In this document: positions 43,617-53,204 of the stretch, one piece after another
How positions within the stretch are numbered: position 1 is the first letter of the stretch
How the letters are laid out: the number at the start of each line of letters is the position of its first letter
DNA from: Thermoactinospora rubra
GTDB taxonomy: Bacteria > Actinomycetota > Actinomycetes > Streptosporangiales > Streptosporangiaceae
DNA: 64,000 nucleotides
Assembly: GCF_002093975.1 (NCBI RefSeq)
Contig: NZ_KZ084325.1
Span: forward strand, 1-64,000
Direction: 5' to 3'
The notes under the pieces: generated by a model
Database searches by the model: none
What the model saw: the letters and a program-made list of their open reading frames with translations, nothing else
Told to the model about the DNA's origin: nothing
Position numbers and translations under genes: made by a program

Positions 43617-44878
43617 GGCGACAGCCGGTGCAGGTCGCGCGGGAACAGCGCGGCCTGCCGGATGTTGGCCAAGCCCATCAGCCGCGCGGTCCAGCGCTCC
43701 AGGCCGATGGCGAAGCCGCCGTGCGGCGGCATGCCGTGGGCGAAGGCCGACAGGTAGCCCTCGTACGGCCCGACCGGCTCGCCCCGCTCGGCCAGCGCCG
43801 CGAGGTAGTCCTGGTGGCGGTGCAGCCGCTGCCCGCCCGTCACCAGCTCCACGCCGCGGAACAGCAGGTCGAAGCCGTTGGAGAAGCCGGGCCTGGCCGG
43901 GTCGGGATGGGTGTAGAAGGGGCGCTTGGCCATCGGGTAGCCGGTGACGAACAGGAACTCCGAGCCGTGCTCGGCCAGCGCCCACTCCGACAGGCGCCGC
44001 TCCTGCTCCGGCGCTAGGTCCGGCTCGTCGCTCCCGGTCATCGCCCGCGCCTCGGCGAAGTGGATCGCCGGGATCTCGGCGGGCACCGAGGGGGCGGGGA
44101 GGCCGCGCCGCCGTACCGCCTCGGCCATGCCCGCCACGGCCTCGCGCAGCACGGCCATGACGTCGCGGTGGTCGCGGACGAAGCCCAGCTCGGCGTCCAG
44201 GCTGGTGTACTGGGCCAGGTGCCGGGCGGTGTCGTGCGGCTCGGCGCGGAAGACCGGGCCGACCTCGTAGACCCGCTCGAACACCCCGACCATCATCTGC
44301 TTGAAGAACTGCGGCGATTGGGCCAGGTAGGCCGGGCGGCCGAAGTAGTCGACCGTGAAGACGTCCGCGCCGGACTCGGTGGCCGAGGCGACCAGCTTGG
44401 GCGTGTGGATCTCGGTGAAGCCGAGCCCGTCGAGGGCCGCGCGGAACCCGGCGACGCTGGCGGCGGACACCTCCAGCACCCTTTTCAGCTCGGGGTGCCG
44501 CAACGCGACGGGCGCGTGGTCGAGGATGGTCGGCAGGCCTGCGCGCACCACCGGCCGGTACAGGTCGAACGGCGGCGGATGCACCGGTTCGGCCAGGACG
44601 GCGATCTCGGGCTCGGCCAGCTCGACGCCGCCCGGCGCCTGGGCGTTGGCGGTGACCGTACCGGTGACCTCGACCACGGTCTCCTCCGCCGGGAGCGGGC
44701 CGGGCGCGGTGACCGCCTGGGCCAGCCCGGCGCGGTCGCGCACGATGAGAAAGGAGACCGACTTCAGCTCGCGGCGGCGATGCACCCACCCGGCGACGGT
44801 CACCCGCCGCCCGGCGTGCGCGGCGAGCTCGGCCGACAGGACTCTGGACGGGCCCTTGGACTGCATTGCTGACGACAT
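43613..44878 (-). CDS. aspS2: Aspartyl-tRNA synthetase, archaeal/AspS2 type
   Basis: A 421-residue class II synthetase. An N-terminal OB fold for the anticodon ([20 protein letters not shown]) is followed directly by the catalytic domain: motif 2 around [20 protein letters not shown] and motif 3 in [17 protein letters not shown]. It is shorter than bacterial AspS (about 590 residues) because the GAD insertion domain is absent, as in archaeal-type enzymes, which in bacteria are often non-discriminating (charging tRNA-Asn with Asp). I cannot settle specificity from sequence. The start follows GAGGAGG inside a T-box leader. Confidence 0.92.
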   Translation of the reverse strand: MSSAMQSKGPSRVLSAELAAHAGRRVTVAGWVHRRRELKSVSFLIVRDRAGLAQAVTAPGPLPAEETVVEVTGTVTANAQAPGGVELAEPEIAVLAEPVHPPPFDLYRPVVRAGLPTILDHAPVALRHPELKRVLEVSAASVAGFRAALDGLGFTEIHTPKLVASATESGADVFTVDYFGRPAYLAQSPQFFKQMMVGVFERVYEVGPVFRAEPHDTARHLAQYTSLDAELGFVRDHRDVMAVLREAVAGMAEAVRRRGLPAPSVPAEIPAIHFAEARAMTGSDEPDLAPEQERRLSEWALAEHGSEFLFVTGYPMAKRPFYTHPDPARPGFSNGFDLLFRGVELVTGGQRLHRHQDYLAALAERGEPVGPYEGYLSAFAHGMPPHGGFAIGLERWTARLMGLANIRQAALFPRDLHRLSP

Positions 44879-45127
44879 GCGTTTCACACCTCCTCGGACG
44901 TGACCCCTGGGAGGTGCGGGCGAGCAGGGACCCTCGCGGTGCCACCGCACCTTCACCGCCGTGCCGGCGGCCTCGTGGCGACCCGATGACGGAGGTCGGA
45001 CCGGCGGGGCATTTCCTCCCCGCACTCGGGAGTGTCTTCGCCCGGGGGCGCGGGGCCGCCTTCGCAGCTCCCGGCGGCTCTCTCCGACCCGCGTGGTCCC
45101 CGGGTTACTCGTCTCCTTCAGCGTGTT
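44879..45127 (-). promoter_or_regulatory. T-box leader controlling aspS2, translational (sequestrator) type
   Basis: On the minus strand the conserved T-box GGTGGCACCGCG (44946-44935) is present. Downstream, CACCTCC (44916-44910) pairs with GGAGGTG (44893-44887), which contains the aspS2 Shine-Dalgarno: a sequestrator. Alternatively GGTGCGG (44951-44945) pairs with CCGCACC (44919-44913); the two helices share CACC and exclude each other. Upstream, GACGAGTA resembles the S-turn of a stem I specifier loop and AGAGAG occurs on its 3' side. The specifier codon (expected GAC or AAC) could not be placed with confidence. No terminator is seen, so control is probably at translation, as in the known actinobacterial ileS T-boxes. 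Confidence 0.88.
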
Positions 45128-45133
45128 GCCGGA

Positions 45134-45162
45134 ATCGTAGACAGTCCCTCTGCGTGCGGCAA
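45134..45162 (-). promoter_or_regulatory. Promoter of the T-box-aspS2 transcript
   Basis: On the minus strand TTGCCG (-35) and TACGAT (-10) are separated by exactly 17 bases, a good vegetative promoter for an actinomycete. It predicts a start near 45127, just before the first T-box helix. Confidence 0.65.
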
Positions 45163-45239
45163 CTGAGTATGGGCTACTCATGCGCCGCCGGACGCCCGGG
45201 CCGACGATGAGGGCATCGTTTCCGCCCAAGGAGCCCGAG

Positions 45240-45683
45240 ATGCGCAAAGTCCTGGTCGGCTGCACCGCCGTGCAGCTCGCCCTGGTGATCCTGCAGTTCT
45301 ACCTGTCGACGTTCGGCGGCATGGAGAGACCGAGCCCGGCGCCCGGCCAGGAGGGCGCCGCGATCACCTGGCACGCCCTGAACGGCGTGTTCGTCATCCC
45401 CGTCGTCTCGCTGATCACCACGATCGTGGCGGCCGTCGCGCGGGCCTCCGGCAGGATCATCGGGCTGTGCGCCGGTCCCCTGCTGCTCGCGCTGGTCCAG
45501 CTCTTCGTGATCTTCCCGCTGGCCGCCGCGCTCGGGGCGACCGAGGAGAGGACGACCACCGCCTCGCTGTTCGTCTTCGGCTTCCACGCCATCGTGGGAG
45601 TGGTGATGCTGTGGGCCTCCGTCATGGCCTTCCGCGGCGCGCGGGCCCTCGTCGCCGCGTCCAGGCTGACGGTCGCGGCGTGA
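45240..45683 (+). CDS. Small membrane protein, DUF6220-like
   Basis: A 147-residue protein with four predicted transmembrane helices. His and Asn in WHALNGVFVIPVVSLIT resemble small four-helix membrane proteins of the DUF6220 kind, which have no established function. The ATG chosen follows AAGGAGCCC; an upstream frame extension is possible but lacks a site. Divergent from the T-box promoter. The family assignment is tentative. Confidence 0.7.
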   Translation: MRKVLVGCTAVQLALVILQFYLSTFGGMERPSPAPGQEGAAITWHALNGVFVIPVVSLITTIVAAVARASGRIIGLCAGPLLLALVQLFVIFPLAAALGATEERTTTASLFVFGFHAIVGVVMLWASVMAFRGARALVAASRLTVAA

Positions 45684-45693
45684 CCGGCGGCGA

Positions 45694-45809
45694 TCGGGTG
45701 TGCCCGTGGCGGCGGGGTGTGGCCGTAGCGGCGGGGTGTGCCCGTGGCGGCGGGGTGTAGCTGTGGCGGCGGGGTGTGGCCGGTGACGGTCGGGTGTAGC
45801 CGGTGACGA
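45694..45809. repeat. 19-20-bp imperfect tandem repeat before the oxidase gene
   Basis: Six imperfect copies of CGGGGTGTGCCCGTGGCGG (four of 19 bp, then two of 20 bp ending GGTGACGG or GGTGACGA) run head to tail from just after the membrane-protein stop into the start codon of the multicopper oxidase gene. The last copy supplies the GTG start itself. Confidence 0.88.
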
Positions 45810-47739
45810 CGGCCCTCCTGCTCGGGCTCGACCGGGCCCTGGTCATGCTGGTGGCCGTGCTGTGGGGGCTGGCGGGCGGGCTGCTGGCGGCCGGCCGCCG
45901 GGACCGGGCGCTCTGGCTGCTGCTCGCCGCCCTGGCCGCCACCGCGCTGAGGGTGGCCGCCGTCGTGGCGCTCGCCCGGGCCGGATGGTGGTTCGCGGGC
46001 GAGAAGGCGCTGCTGGCGCTGCCGCTCCTCCTGCCGCCCGCCGCGGCCGCCGCCGTCGTCACGCTCCCGCGCCTGCTGCCCCGGAGGATCCGCGGCCTCC
46101 GGCCCGGACCTCCCCCGCGACCGGTCATCGAGACACGCGAGCCGACCAGCGCGACCTCGCACCCTGCCAAGACTCCGCACCCTGCCGAGGCTTCGCGCGT
46201 CGCCGAGCTCGTCCCTGTGCTCGCCTGCGCCTACGCCGCCGTGGCGGGCGTCTTCATGGCGTTCGCCGTCGGCTATCCGCCCGCGCCCCACCTCGCCGCC
46301 GTGACGGTCCTCGCGGTGGCGGGGGCGACGGCCGTCACCTGGTTCAGGGTGGCCGGGCCCCCCGGGTCGCGGCCCGCGCCGCCGGGACGCGGCTGGCGCG
46401 TGAGCGGCGCCGTGGTCGCCGCGCTCGCCGTGGCCTGGGCGGGCACCGCCATGTGGGCCACGCGCCCGCCCGGCGCCCTCCACCTGGCCGCCGCGCACGC
46501 CGAACCGCCGCCCCGCGGCCGGCCCGCCGCCGACCCTCGCCGCTTCACGCTCACCGCCCAGGCGGCGACGGTCACCCTGCCCTCGGGCCGCCCCTTCCCC
46601 GCGCTGACCTTCAACGCGACGGCGCCCGGCCCTCTCCTGCGGGTACGGCAGGGCGACCACGTCGAGGTCACGCTCCGCAACCGGCTGCCCGACCGGGGCG
46701 TCACGCTGCACTGGCACGGCGTCCACGTCCCCAACGGCGAGGACGGCGTCCCCGGCGTCACCCAGGACGCCGTCGCGCCGGGCGGCGAGCACGTCTACCG
46801 GTTCACCGCCCAGCAGCCCGGGACTACTGGTACCACACGCACGAGACGCCCAACACCGGCCTGCAGCGCGGGCTGTTCGGCGCGTTCGTCGTGGACGCCG
46901 CCCCGCCCGGCGGCTTCGACCGCCCCGTGCTGCTGCACACCTTCGGCGAGCTCACCTCGCTCGTCGAGGGCGGGACGCGCCAGGCGCCCGCTCCCGGCAC
47001 CGCCGTACGCCTGCGTGTCGTCAACACCGACAACATCCCGCACACCCTCGCCCTGGACGGCGTGCCGTACCGGATCGCCGCCGTGGACGGGGTCGAGGTG
47101 AGCGGGCGCGAGCTGACCGCCGAGCGCCTGCCGCTGGCCGCGGGCGGCCGCTACGACCTGGCCTTCACCATGCCCGCCGGGCCGGTGCTGCTGACGGCGG
47201 GCGGGCGGCCGATGCTGGCCCTCGGCCACGGCGAGCCGCGGCGCGCCCCGGCGGGGCCGCCGCTGGACATCACCCGGTACGCCACGGGCTCCGCCGTCCC
47301 GCCCGCCTCCTTCGCCAGGCAGGAGACCTGGGTGCTGGACCGGCTGCTGGCCCTGCGCGACGGCCTGCCCCAGCTGTCGCACACCGTCGACGGGCGGGTG
47401 TGGCCGCGCGTGCCGCCCCTGGTGGTACGGCGGGGCGAATGGGTGCGCCTCACGCTGGTCAACCGCAGCGGCGACCACCATCCCATGCACCCGCACGGGC
47501 ACCACGTGCTGGTGCTGTCACGCGACGGGGCGCCGGCCGGGCCACTGTGGATGGACAGCTTCGACGTCGCACCGGGCGAGGTGTGGGTGGTCGCGCTCAG
47601 GGCCGGCAACCCCGGCGTGTGGCTGTTCCACTGCCACGAGCTGCTGCACGCCGCCCAGGGGATGACGGCGCACCTGGCCTACGAGGGGTACGGCTCGCCG
47701 TACGCGATCGGCGACGCGCACGGCAACCACCCCGAGTAG
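45803..47739 (+). pseudogene. Membrane-anchored multicopper oxidase interrupted by a one-base frameshift
   Basis: The N-terminal third (about 230 residues) has roughly five transmembrane helices. The C-terminal part is a two-domain cupredoxin oxidase. All copper motifs survive: LHWHGVHVPNG, YWYHTHE, HHPMHPHGHH and FHCHELLHAAQGM. At 46820-46822 the sequence reads CCC GGG ACT; restoring a fourth G gives PGDYWYHTHE in phase and joins both halves. As it stands, the upstream half lacks three of four copper motifs. With a single homopolymer loss and otherwise intact motifs, sequencing error or a very recent mutation are both possible. If intact, it would oxidise Cu(I), metals or phenolics outside the cell. 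Confidence 0.85.
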
Positions 47740-49131
47740 TCACTTCTTGCGCTTCTCCCGGATCTTCATGGTGATGTCGATCGGCGACCCGGCGAAGCCG
47801 AACTCCTCCCGGATGCGCCGCTCGATGAAGCGCCGGTAGGTCTCCTCCAGCCACCCGGAGGTGAACAGCACGAACTTCGGCGGCTGGACGGCGGCCTGCG
47901 TGGCGAAGAGGATCTTCGGCTGCTTGCCGCCCCGCACCGGCGGCGGCGTCTGCTGCACCAGCTCGGTCAGGAAGGCGTTCAGCCGCGCCGTCGGCACCCG
48001 CGTGGACCAGGAGTCGAGCGCCTTCTCGATGGCCGGGACGAGCCGGTCCACGTGGCGGCCGGTCTTGGCGGAGATGTTGACCCGCAGCGCCCAGGGGATG
48101 CGCACCAGCTGCCGGTCGATCTCCTTGTCCAGGTAGTAGCGCCGGTCCTCGTCGACCAGGTCCCACTTGTTGAAGGCCACGACGAGCGCGCGGCCGGACT
48201 CGATGACCAGCCCCAGGATGCGCAGGTCCTGCTCGGTGAGCGGCTGGCTGGCGTCGATGAGCACCACCGCCACCTCCGAGCGCTCCAGCGCGGCGCGGGT
48301 GCGCATGGCCGCGTAGAAGTCGGCCCCCTGCAGCTCGCGGTCGCGCCGCCGGATGCCGGCGGTGTCGACGAAGCGCCAGACCTTGCCGCCCAGCTCCACC
48401 AGCTCGTCGACCGGGTCGCGGGTGGTGCCGGCCATGGGGTCGACGAGCACGCGCTCCTCGCCCGCGAGCTTGTTGAGCAGCGAGGACTTGCCGACGTTCG
48501 GCTTGCCCAGCAGCGCCACCCGGTGCGGGCCCCGCTCCTGGCCGAACGTCTCGGCCGGGGTCTCGGGCAGCGCGTCGAGGACCACGTCGAGCAGGTCGCC
48601 GCTGGCCCGGCCGTGCAGGGCCGAGACGGGGTACGGCTGGCCCAGGCCGAGCGACCACATGGCGTGGGCCTCCAGCTCCAGGGCCTGGTTGTCGACCTTG
48701 TTGACCGCCAGAATGACCGGCTTGCCGGACTGGCGCAGCACGTTGCCGACCTCGGCGTCGGCGTCGGTGACCCCGACCGTGGCGTCGACCACGAACACGA
48801 TCACGTCCGCCAGCTCGACCGCGACCTGGGCCTGCTCGGCGATCCGCAGCGCCATTCCGGTGGCGTCGGGGTCCCAGCCGCCGGTGTCGACGACGGTGAA
48901 CCGCCTGCCGCGCCAGTTGGCGTCGTAGGCCACGCGGTCGCGCGTCACGCCCGGCACGTCCTCCACGACCGCCTCGCGGCGGCCGATGACGCGGTTGACC
49001 AACGTCGACTTGCCGACGTTCGGCCTGCCCACGATCGCCACCACGGGCATCGGGCCCGCGTCGGCGTGCTGGTCGTCCACCTTCAGGTCGTCGAGCTCGG
49101 CCTCAATCCAGCCGGAGTCCCCCGTTGCCAT
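47740..49131 (-). CDS. der: Ribosome-assembly GTPase Der (EngA)
   Basis: A 463-residue protein with two tandem GTPase domains: G1 motifs GRPNVGKST and [10 protein letters not shown]3 DTGGW and DTAGI, G4 NKVD and NKWD. A C-terminal KH-like domain follows, ending MKIREKRKK. Der is needed for 50S subunit maturation. ATG follows AAAGGATG. It lies 33 bp after cmk, the usual order in Actinobacteria. Confidence 0.97.
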   Translation of the reverse strand: MATGDSGWIEAELDDLKVDDQHADAGPMPVVAIVGRPNVGKSTLVNRVIGRREAVVEDVPGVTRDRVAYDANWRGRRFTVVDTGGWDPDATGMALRIAEQAQVAVELADVIVFVVDATVGVTDADAEVGNVLRQSGKPVILAVNKVDNQALELEAHAMWSLGLGQPYPVSALHGRASGDLLDVVLDALPETPAETFGQERGPHRVALLGKPNVGKSSLLNKLAGEERVLVDPMAGTTRDPVDELVELGGKVWRFVDTAGIRRRDRELQGADFYAAMRTRAALERSEVAVVLIDASQPLTEQDLRILGLVIESGRALVVAFNKWDLVDEDRRYYLDKEIDRQLVRIPWALRVNISAKTGRHVDRLVPAIEKALDSWSTRVPTARLNAFLTELVQQTPPPVRGGKQPKILFATQAAVQPPKFVLFTSGWLEETYRRFIERRIREEFGFAGSPIDITMKIREKRKK

Positions 49132-49164
49132 GATTTTTCATCCTTTGAGTACCGCACCTGATCG

Positions 49165-49869
49165 TCAGGCGCGCTCGCGTGCATGGTCGCTTCGGGACGA
49201 CGTGCCGAACGTGTCCCTCCGCTCCGCCACCAGCCTCAACACCTCGGCGATCACCTCATCGAGGTTCAGCGCGGTGGTGTCGAGCTCGACGGCGTCGGCC
49301 GCCATCGAGAGCGGATCCGTCTTCCGTGTCGAGTCGAGCTGGTCGCGGCGGGCCAGGGCGGCCTGCTGGGCCTCCACGGTCGTGCCGTCCAGCTCGGCGG
49401 CCCGGCGCTGGGCGCGGGCCTGCGCGCTGGCGGTGAGGTACACCTTCACCGGCGCGTCGGGGGCGACCACCGACCCGATGTCGCGGCCCTCCACCACGAT
49501 GCCGCCGGAGCCGATGATCTCCCGCTGGAGCGCCACGAGCCTGCGCCGCACCTCGGGGACGGCCGACACCGCCGACACGGCCGCGGTCACCTCGGCCTCC
49601 CTGATGGGGCCCGAGACGTCGACGCCGTCGACGTGGATGGTCGGCTTGTCGGGGTCGGTGCCCGACTCGAGCACCGGCTCGCCCGCCCTCGCGGCCACCG
49701 CCCGCGGGTCGTCGACGTCGACCCCCTGCCGGAGCATCCACCAGGTCACGGCGCGATACATCGCGCCGGTGTCCAGGTAGCGCAGCCCGAGGGCGCGGGC
49801 CACGCCCCGCGACGCACTCGACTTGCCCGATCCAGAAGGCCCGTCAACGGCGACCACCAGTCCGGTCAC
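49165..49869 (-). CDS. cmk: Cytidylate kinase
   Basis: This 234-residue protein has the P-loop DGPSGSGKSSASRG, YLDTGAMYRAVTW and VVEGRDIGSVVAPDA, the signatures of bacterial CMP/dCMP kinase, which converts (d)CMP to (d)CDP. GTG follows GGAGGAG. Co-transcribed with der. Confidence 0.96.
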   Translation of the reverse strand: MTGLVVAVDGPSGSGKSSASRGVARALGLRYLDTGAMYRAVTWWMLRQGVDVDDPRAVAARAGEPVLESGTDPDKPTIHVDGVDVSGPIREAEVTAAVSAVSAVPEVRRRLVALQREIIGSGGIVVEGRDIGSVVAPDAPVKVYLTASAQARAQRRAAELDGTTVEAQQAALARRDQLDSTRKTDPLSMAADAVELDTTALNLDEVIAEVLRLVAERRDTFGTSSRSDHARERA

Positions 49870-50017
49870 AGAGCTCCTCCTCGACTCAACCTTAAGGAGG
49901 CTACCGCCTCCGCAGACCATCGCCGTCCCCGGCCCGGGGGCGGGACGTCCCTCCTCACGCGAACCGGTTTTCGCCGGCAAGGCGTTTCCGCCGGGGGCCG
50001 CCCGGTAGGTATCCGGG

Positions 50018-50824
50018 ATGGAAGTGACGGTGGTGGTCGCCACGCGCGACCGTCGCGAGGCGCTGGAGAACTCGCTGCCGCGCCACGAGGGCCCGGTCAT
50101 CCTGGTCGACAACGGTTCGGCCGACGGCAGCCCGGCCTTCGTCCGCGGCCGCTTCCCGCACGTGCGGGTCGTGGAGCTGCCGGCCAACCGCGGCGCTCCG
50201 GCCCGCAACGTGGGGGTGGAGCTGGCGGAGACGCCGTACGTCGCCTTCGCCGACGACGACTCCTGGTGGGCGCCGGGCGCACTGGCGAGGGCGGCCGAGC
50301 TGTTCGAGCGCCATCCCCGCATGGCCGTGCTGGCCGGGCGCGTGCTGGTGGGGCCGCAGGAGCGCGACGATCCGGTGAACGCCCTGATGGCCGGCTCGCC
50401 GCTGGGCACCGAGCCGGACCTGCCGGGCCCGAGCGTGCTGGGCTTCATGGCGTGCGGCGCGGTGGTGCGCCGGGACGCCTTCCTGGCGGCGGGCGGGTTC
50501 GACGACGTGGTGTTCTTCTACGGCGAGGAGGAACGGCTGGCGATCGACCTGGCGGCGGCCGGGTGGGGGCTGGCCTACGTGGCCGAGGTGGTCGCCCACC
50601 ACCACCCCTCACCCGTGCGCGACCGTGACGGCCGCCGGGCCCTGGCGGCCAGGAACGCGCTGCTGACGGCCGTCATGCGCCGCCCCTGGCCCGTGGTGGC
50701 CCGTACGGCGCGGCGGGGCGGCCTGCGGGACGCGCTGCCCCGCCTGCCGCGCGCGCTGGCGCGCAGGCGGCGGGTCCCGGCGTGGCTGGAGGCCAGGCTG
50801 GCATGCCTGGCGGCCTCGGGGTAG
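50018..50824 (+). CDS. Family 2 glycosyltransferase
   Basis: A 268-residue GT-A fold: VTVVVATRDRREAL at the N-terminus, VDNGSADGS for nucleotide binding, and the DXD-type motif FADDDSWW. The acceptor-side part GGFDDVVFFYGEEERLAIDL resembles ED/EEER motifs of rhamnosyl- or galactosyltransferases. The donor and acceptor are unknown; no polysaccharide cluster surrounds it. It is a rightward single gene inserted between tyrA and cmk. Confidence 0.87.
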   Translation: MEVTVVVATRDRREALENSLPRHEGPVILVDNGSADGSPAFVRGRFPHVRVVELPANRGAPARNVGVELAETPYVAFADDDSWWAPGALARAAELFERHPRMAVLAGRVLVGPQERDDPVNALMAGSPLGTEPDLPGPSVLGFMACGAVVRRDAFLAAGGFDDVVFFYGEEERLAIDLAAAGWGLAYVAEVVAHHHPSPVRDRDGRRALAARNALLTAVMRRPWPVVARTARRGGLRDALPRLPRALARRRRVPAWLEARLACLAASG

Positions 50825-50832
50825 GGCGGCAG

Positions 50833-51996
50833 TCAGATCAGCGGGTTGCGCCTGCCGCCGCTGCGGGAGACCAGCCGCGCCGGAAGCGCGACCCGCCTCA
50901 GCAGGGGGAAGGTCTTCAGCGGGCTGCCGCTGACGGTCTCCTTGTACAGGACCGCCCAGCGTCCCGTCAGGTACGCCCGGCGCGGCGTGTCGTCGGGGTT
51001 GACGAACTGGATGACGGCGTCCTTGCGGCCCAGCGAGACGGGCTGGTGGAAGTACCCGAACCGGAACGGCCGGGGCCGCCTGCCCCGCAGTTCCCTGGCG
51101 ATGGACTCGGCCGCGTGCAGGGCGGTGGGGATGCCGCTCTGGCAGGTGCCGTGCATCACGCCGTAGCTTTGGCGGATGGCCGCCGCGTCGCCGACGGCGT
51201 AGACGTCGGGGTGCGAGACCGACCGCAACGCCGCGTCGACGACGATCAGGCCCCGCTCGTCCACCGCCAGGCCCGCCTCGGCGGCCAGCGGCAGCCCGCG
51301 CGTGCCGGAGGTCCACAGCGTGGCGTCCGAGGCCACCAGCTCGCCGCCGGCCAGCTCCACGGCGTCCGGGAGGACCTTGACGACCTCGACGCCGTGGCGG
51401 CTCTCCACGCCCAGCCGCTCCATGGCGGCCTCCATGTAGGCGCGGGCGCGCTCGCCCATCATCGACCCCGGCCGGGTACGGCTCAGCAGCACCACGCGCA
51501 GGTTCGGGTGCGCCTCGGCGATCTCGGTGGCCGACTCCACGCCGGTCAGGCCGCCGCCGGCCACCACCACGGTGCCGGTCCGCAGCCGCGCCAGCCGCTC
51601 GGCCAGCCGCAGCGCGCCGTCGTAGTCGTCGTAGACGTAGGCGTGGTCGGCCACGCCCGGCACGCTGTGCCTGTCGGTGACGGTGCCTGCGGCGTAGACG
51701 AGCTTGTCGTAGCCGAGCACCCGGCCGTCCTCCAGCCTCACCTCGCGGCGGCGAGGGTCGACGGCGGCGGCGCGGCCCTGCACGAACTCCACGCCGCTGC
51801 CGGCGACCACCTCCTCGATGAGGTGGTCGCCCAGCTTCTGCCCGGCGGCGGTCTGGTGCAGCCGCAGCCGCTCGGTGAAGCGGGGCGAGGGGTTGACGAG
51901 CGTGACCTGGCCCCCGTGGCGGCGGGTCCTCCTGGCGACCGACAGAGCGGCGGTCACGCCCGTGTAGCCGCCTCCCAGAACGATGATCCGAGTCAT
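50833..51996 (-). CDS. FAD-dependent NAD(P)H oxidoreductase (NDH-2-like)
   Basis: A 387-residue two-dinucleotide-fold protein. The FAD site is RIIVLGGGYTGVTAAL and the NAD site is VVVAGGGLTGVESATEI. The second FAD contact is YAVGDAAA. It resembles type II NADH dehydrogenases and related quinone reductases that pass electrons from NADH to quinone. ATG with AAAGGGATG upstream was preferred to the GTG two codons earlier. It converges with the glycosyltransferase gene, 8 bp apart. Confidence 0.87.
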   Translation of the reverse strand: MTRIIVLGGGYTGVTAALSVARRTRRHGGQVTLVNPSPRFTERLRLHQTAAGQKLGDHLIEEVVAGSGVEFVQGRAAAVDPRRREVRLEDGRVLGYDKLVYAAGTVTDRHSVPGVADHAYVYDDYDGALRLAERLARLRTGTVVVAGGGLTGVESATEIAEAHPNLRVVLLSRTRPGSMMGERARAYMEAAMERLGVESRHGVEVVKVLPDAVELAGGELVASDATLWTSGTRGLPLAAEAGLAVDERGLIVVDAALRSVSHPDVYAVGDAAAIRQSYGVMHGTCQSGIPTALHAAESIARELRGRRPRPFRFGYFHQPVSLGRKDAVIQFVNPDDTPRRAYLTGRWAVLYKETVSGSPLKTFPLLRRVALPARLVSRSGGRRNPLI

Positions 51997-52060
51997 TGTC
52001 ACATCCCTTTCGATCGCGGACTCACTCCATGGACGGAATGAGCGCGCGCGGATGTGACAT

Positions 52061-52082
52061 CGGCCGGCGGCTGCGCCGGCCG
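52061..52082 (-). terminator. Hairpin terminator after tyrA
   Basis: CGGCCGGCG and CGCCGGCCG form a perfect 9-bp stem with loop GCTG, 8 bases past the tyrA stop. No T-tract follows, as is common in this GC range. It separates the pyrG-to-tyrA block from the NDH-2-like gene. Confidence 0.6.
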
Positions 52083-52089
52083 GCGGTGT

Positions 52090-53160
52090 CTAGGGCACCT
52101 GCCAGCCGCGCTCGTGGAGCGCCTTGGTGAGCACGCCGACCGCGTCGGGCTGGACCGACAGCTCGGCCATGCCCAGCGGCAGCCCGGGGGCGTGCTCCAG
52201 GCGCACGTCCTCGACGTTGACCCCGACCTCCTCGCACACCTGGAACAGGCGGGCGAGCTGGCCGGGACGGTCGCCGATGACCACCTGGACGACGCCGTAG
52301 CGGGCGGCGGGGCCGCCGTGCTTGCCAGGGATGCGGCCGTGCCCGGCCACGCCGCGCCGCAGCAGCTCGGTCACCTGCCCGGCCGCGCTCTGGTCGCCCT
52401 CGGCCAGGTGGCGCAGCGCCTCGGCGGCCTCGGCCAGGTCGCGGGCGACGGCATCGAGCACCTCGGCGACCGGCCGGGCGTTGCCCGACAGGATGCCCAG
52501 CCACAGCCCCGGGTCGCTGCCGGCGATGCGCGTGACGTCGCGGACGCCCTGCCCCGCCAGGCCCAGCGCGACGTCGGGCGCCTCGGCCAGCCGCGCGGCC
52601 ACCGCGGAGGCGGCCACGTGCGGCGCGTGGGAGACCACGGCGACCGCCCGGTCGTGCTCCTCCGCGCCCACCTCCACCGGGTTGGCCCCGCACAGCTTCA
52701 CCAGGTGCAGGACCTCGTTCAGCACCTCGGGGGAGGTCTCGGGGGTGGGGCACAGCGCCCACGGGCGGCCCAGGAACAGGTCGCCGCGGGCCGCGCCGGG
52801 ACCGGACTTCTCCCGCCCGGCCAGCGGGTGGGAGGCGACGTAGGCGGTCATGTCGCAGCCCAGCTCGCGCGCCCTGGCGATGGGCTCGGCCTTGACGCTG
52901 GCCACGTCGGTGTAGAAGCGGGCCACGCCCCGCGCCTGCAGGCCCTTCAGCTCGCTGGCCACGTGGGCGGGCGGCACGGCGATCACCGCCAGGTCGACCT
53001 TCTGGTCGTAGTGCCACTCCTCGCCCGCGCCCAGCTCGCGCGCCAGCCGTACCGAGGTCAGGTCGCGGTCGGCCAGCAGCACCTGCTTGTCCTGCGCGCG
53101 CAGGGCCAGCGCGATCGAGGTGCCGATCAGGCCGGTGCCGAGGATGAGGACCCTGTTCAT
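52090..53160 (-). CDS. tyrA: Prephenate dehydrogenase with C-terminal ACT domain
   Basis: This 356-residue protein has the nucleotide-binding motif LILGTGLIGTSIALAL. The prephenate-binding block is ASHPLAGREKSG, and the ACT domain (about 285-350) starts VVIGDRPGQLARLFQVCEE. It converts prephenate to 4-hydroxyphenylpyruvate for tyrosine synthesis; ACT domains usually mediate feedback by tyrosine. It follows aroH by 44 bp. Confidence 0.95.
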   Translation of the reverse strand: MNRVLILGTGLIGTSIALALRAQDKQVLLADRDLTSVRLARELGAGEEWHYDQKVDLAVIAVPPAHVASELKGLQARGVARFYTDVASVKAEPIARARELGCDMTAYVASHPLAGREKSGPGAARGDLFLGRPWALCPTPETSPEVLNEVLHLVKLCGANPVEVGAEEHDRAVAVVSHAPHVAASAVAARLAEAPDVALGLAGQGVRDVTRIAGSDPGLWLGILSGNARPVAEVLDAVARDLAEAAEALRHLAEGDQSAAGQVTELLRRGVAGHGRIPGKHGGPAARYGVVQVVIGDRPGQLARLFQVCEEVGVNVEDVRLEHAPGLPLGMAELSVQPDAVGVLTKALHERGWQVP

Positions 53161-53204
53161 GGGGAGACGTCCTGATTCATGGGGCCTGGGTCATGGGGCG
53201 GTAG

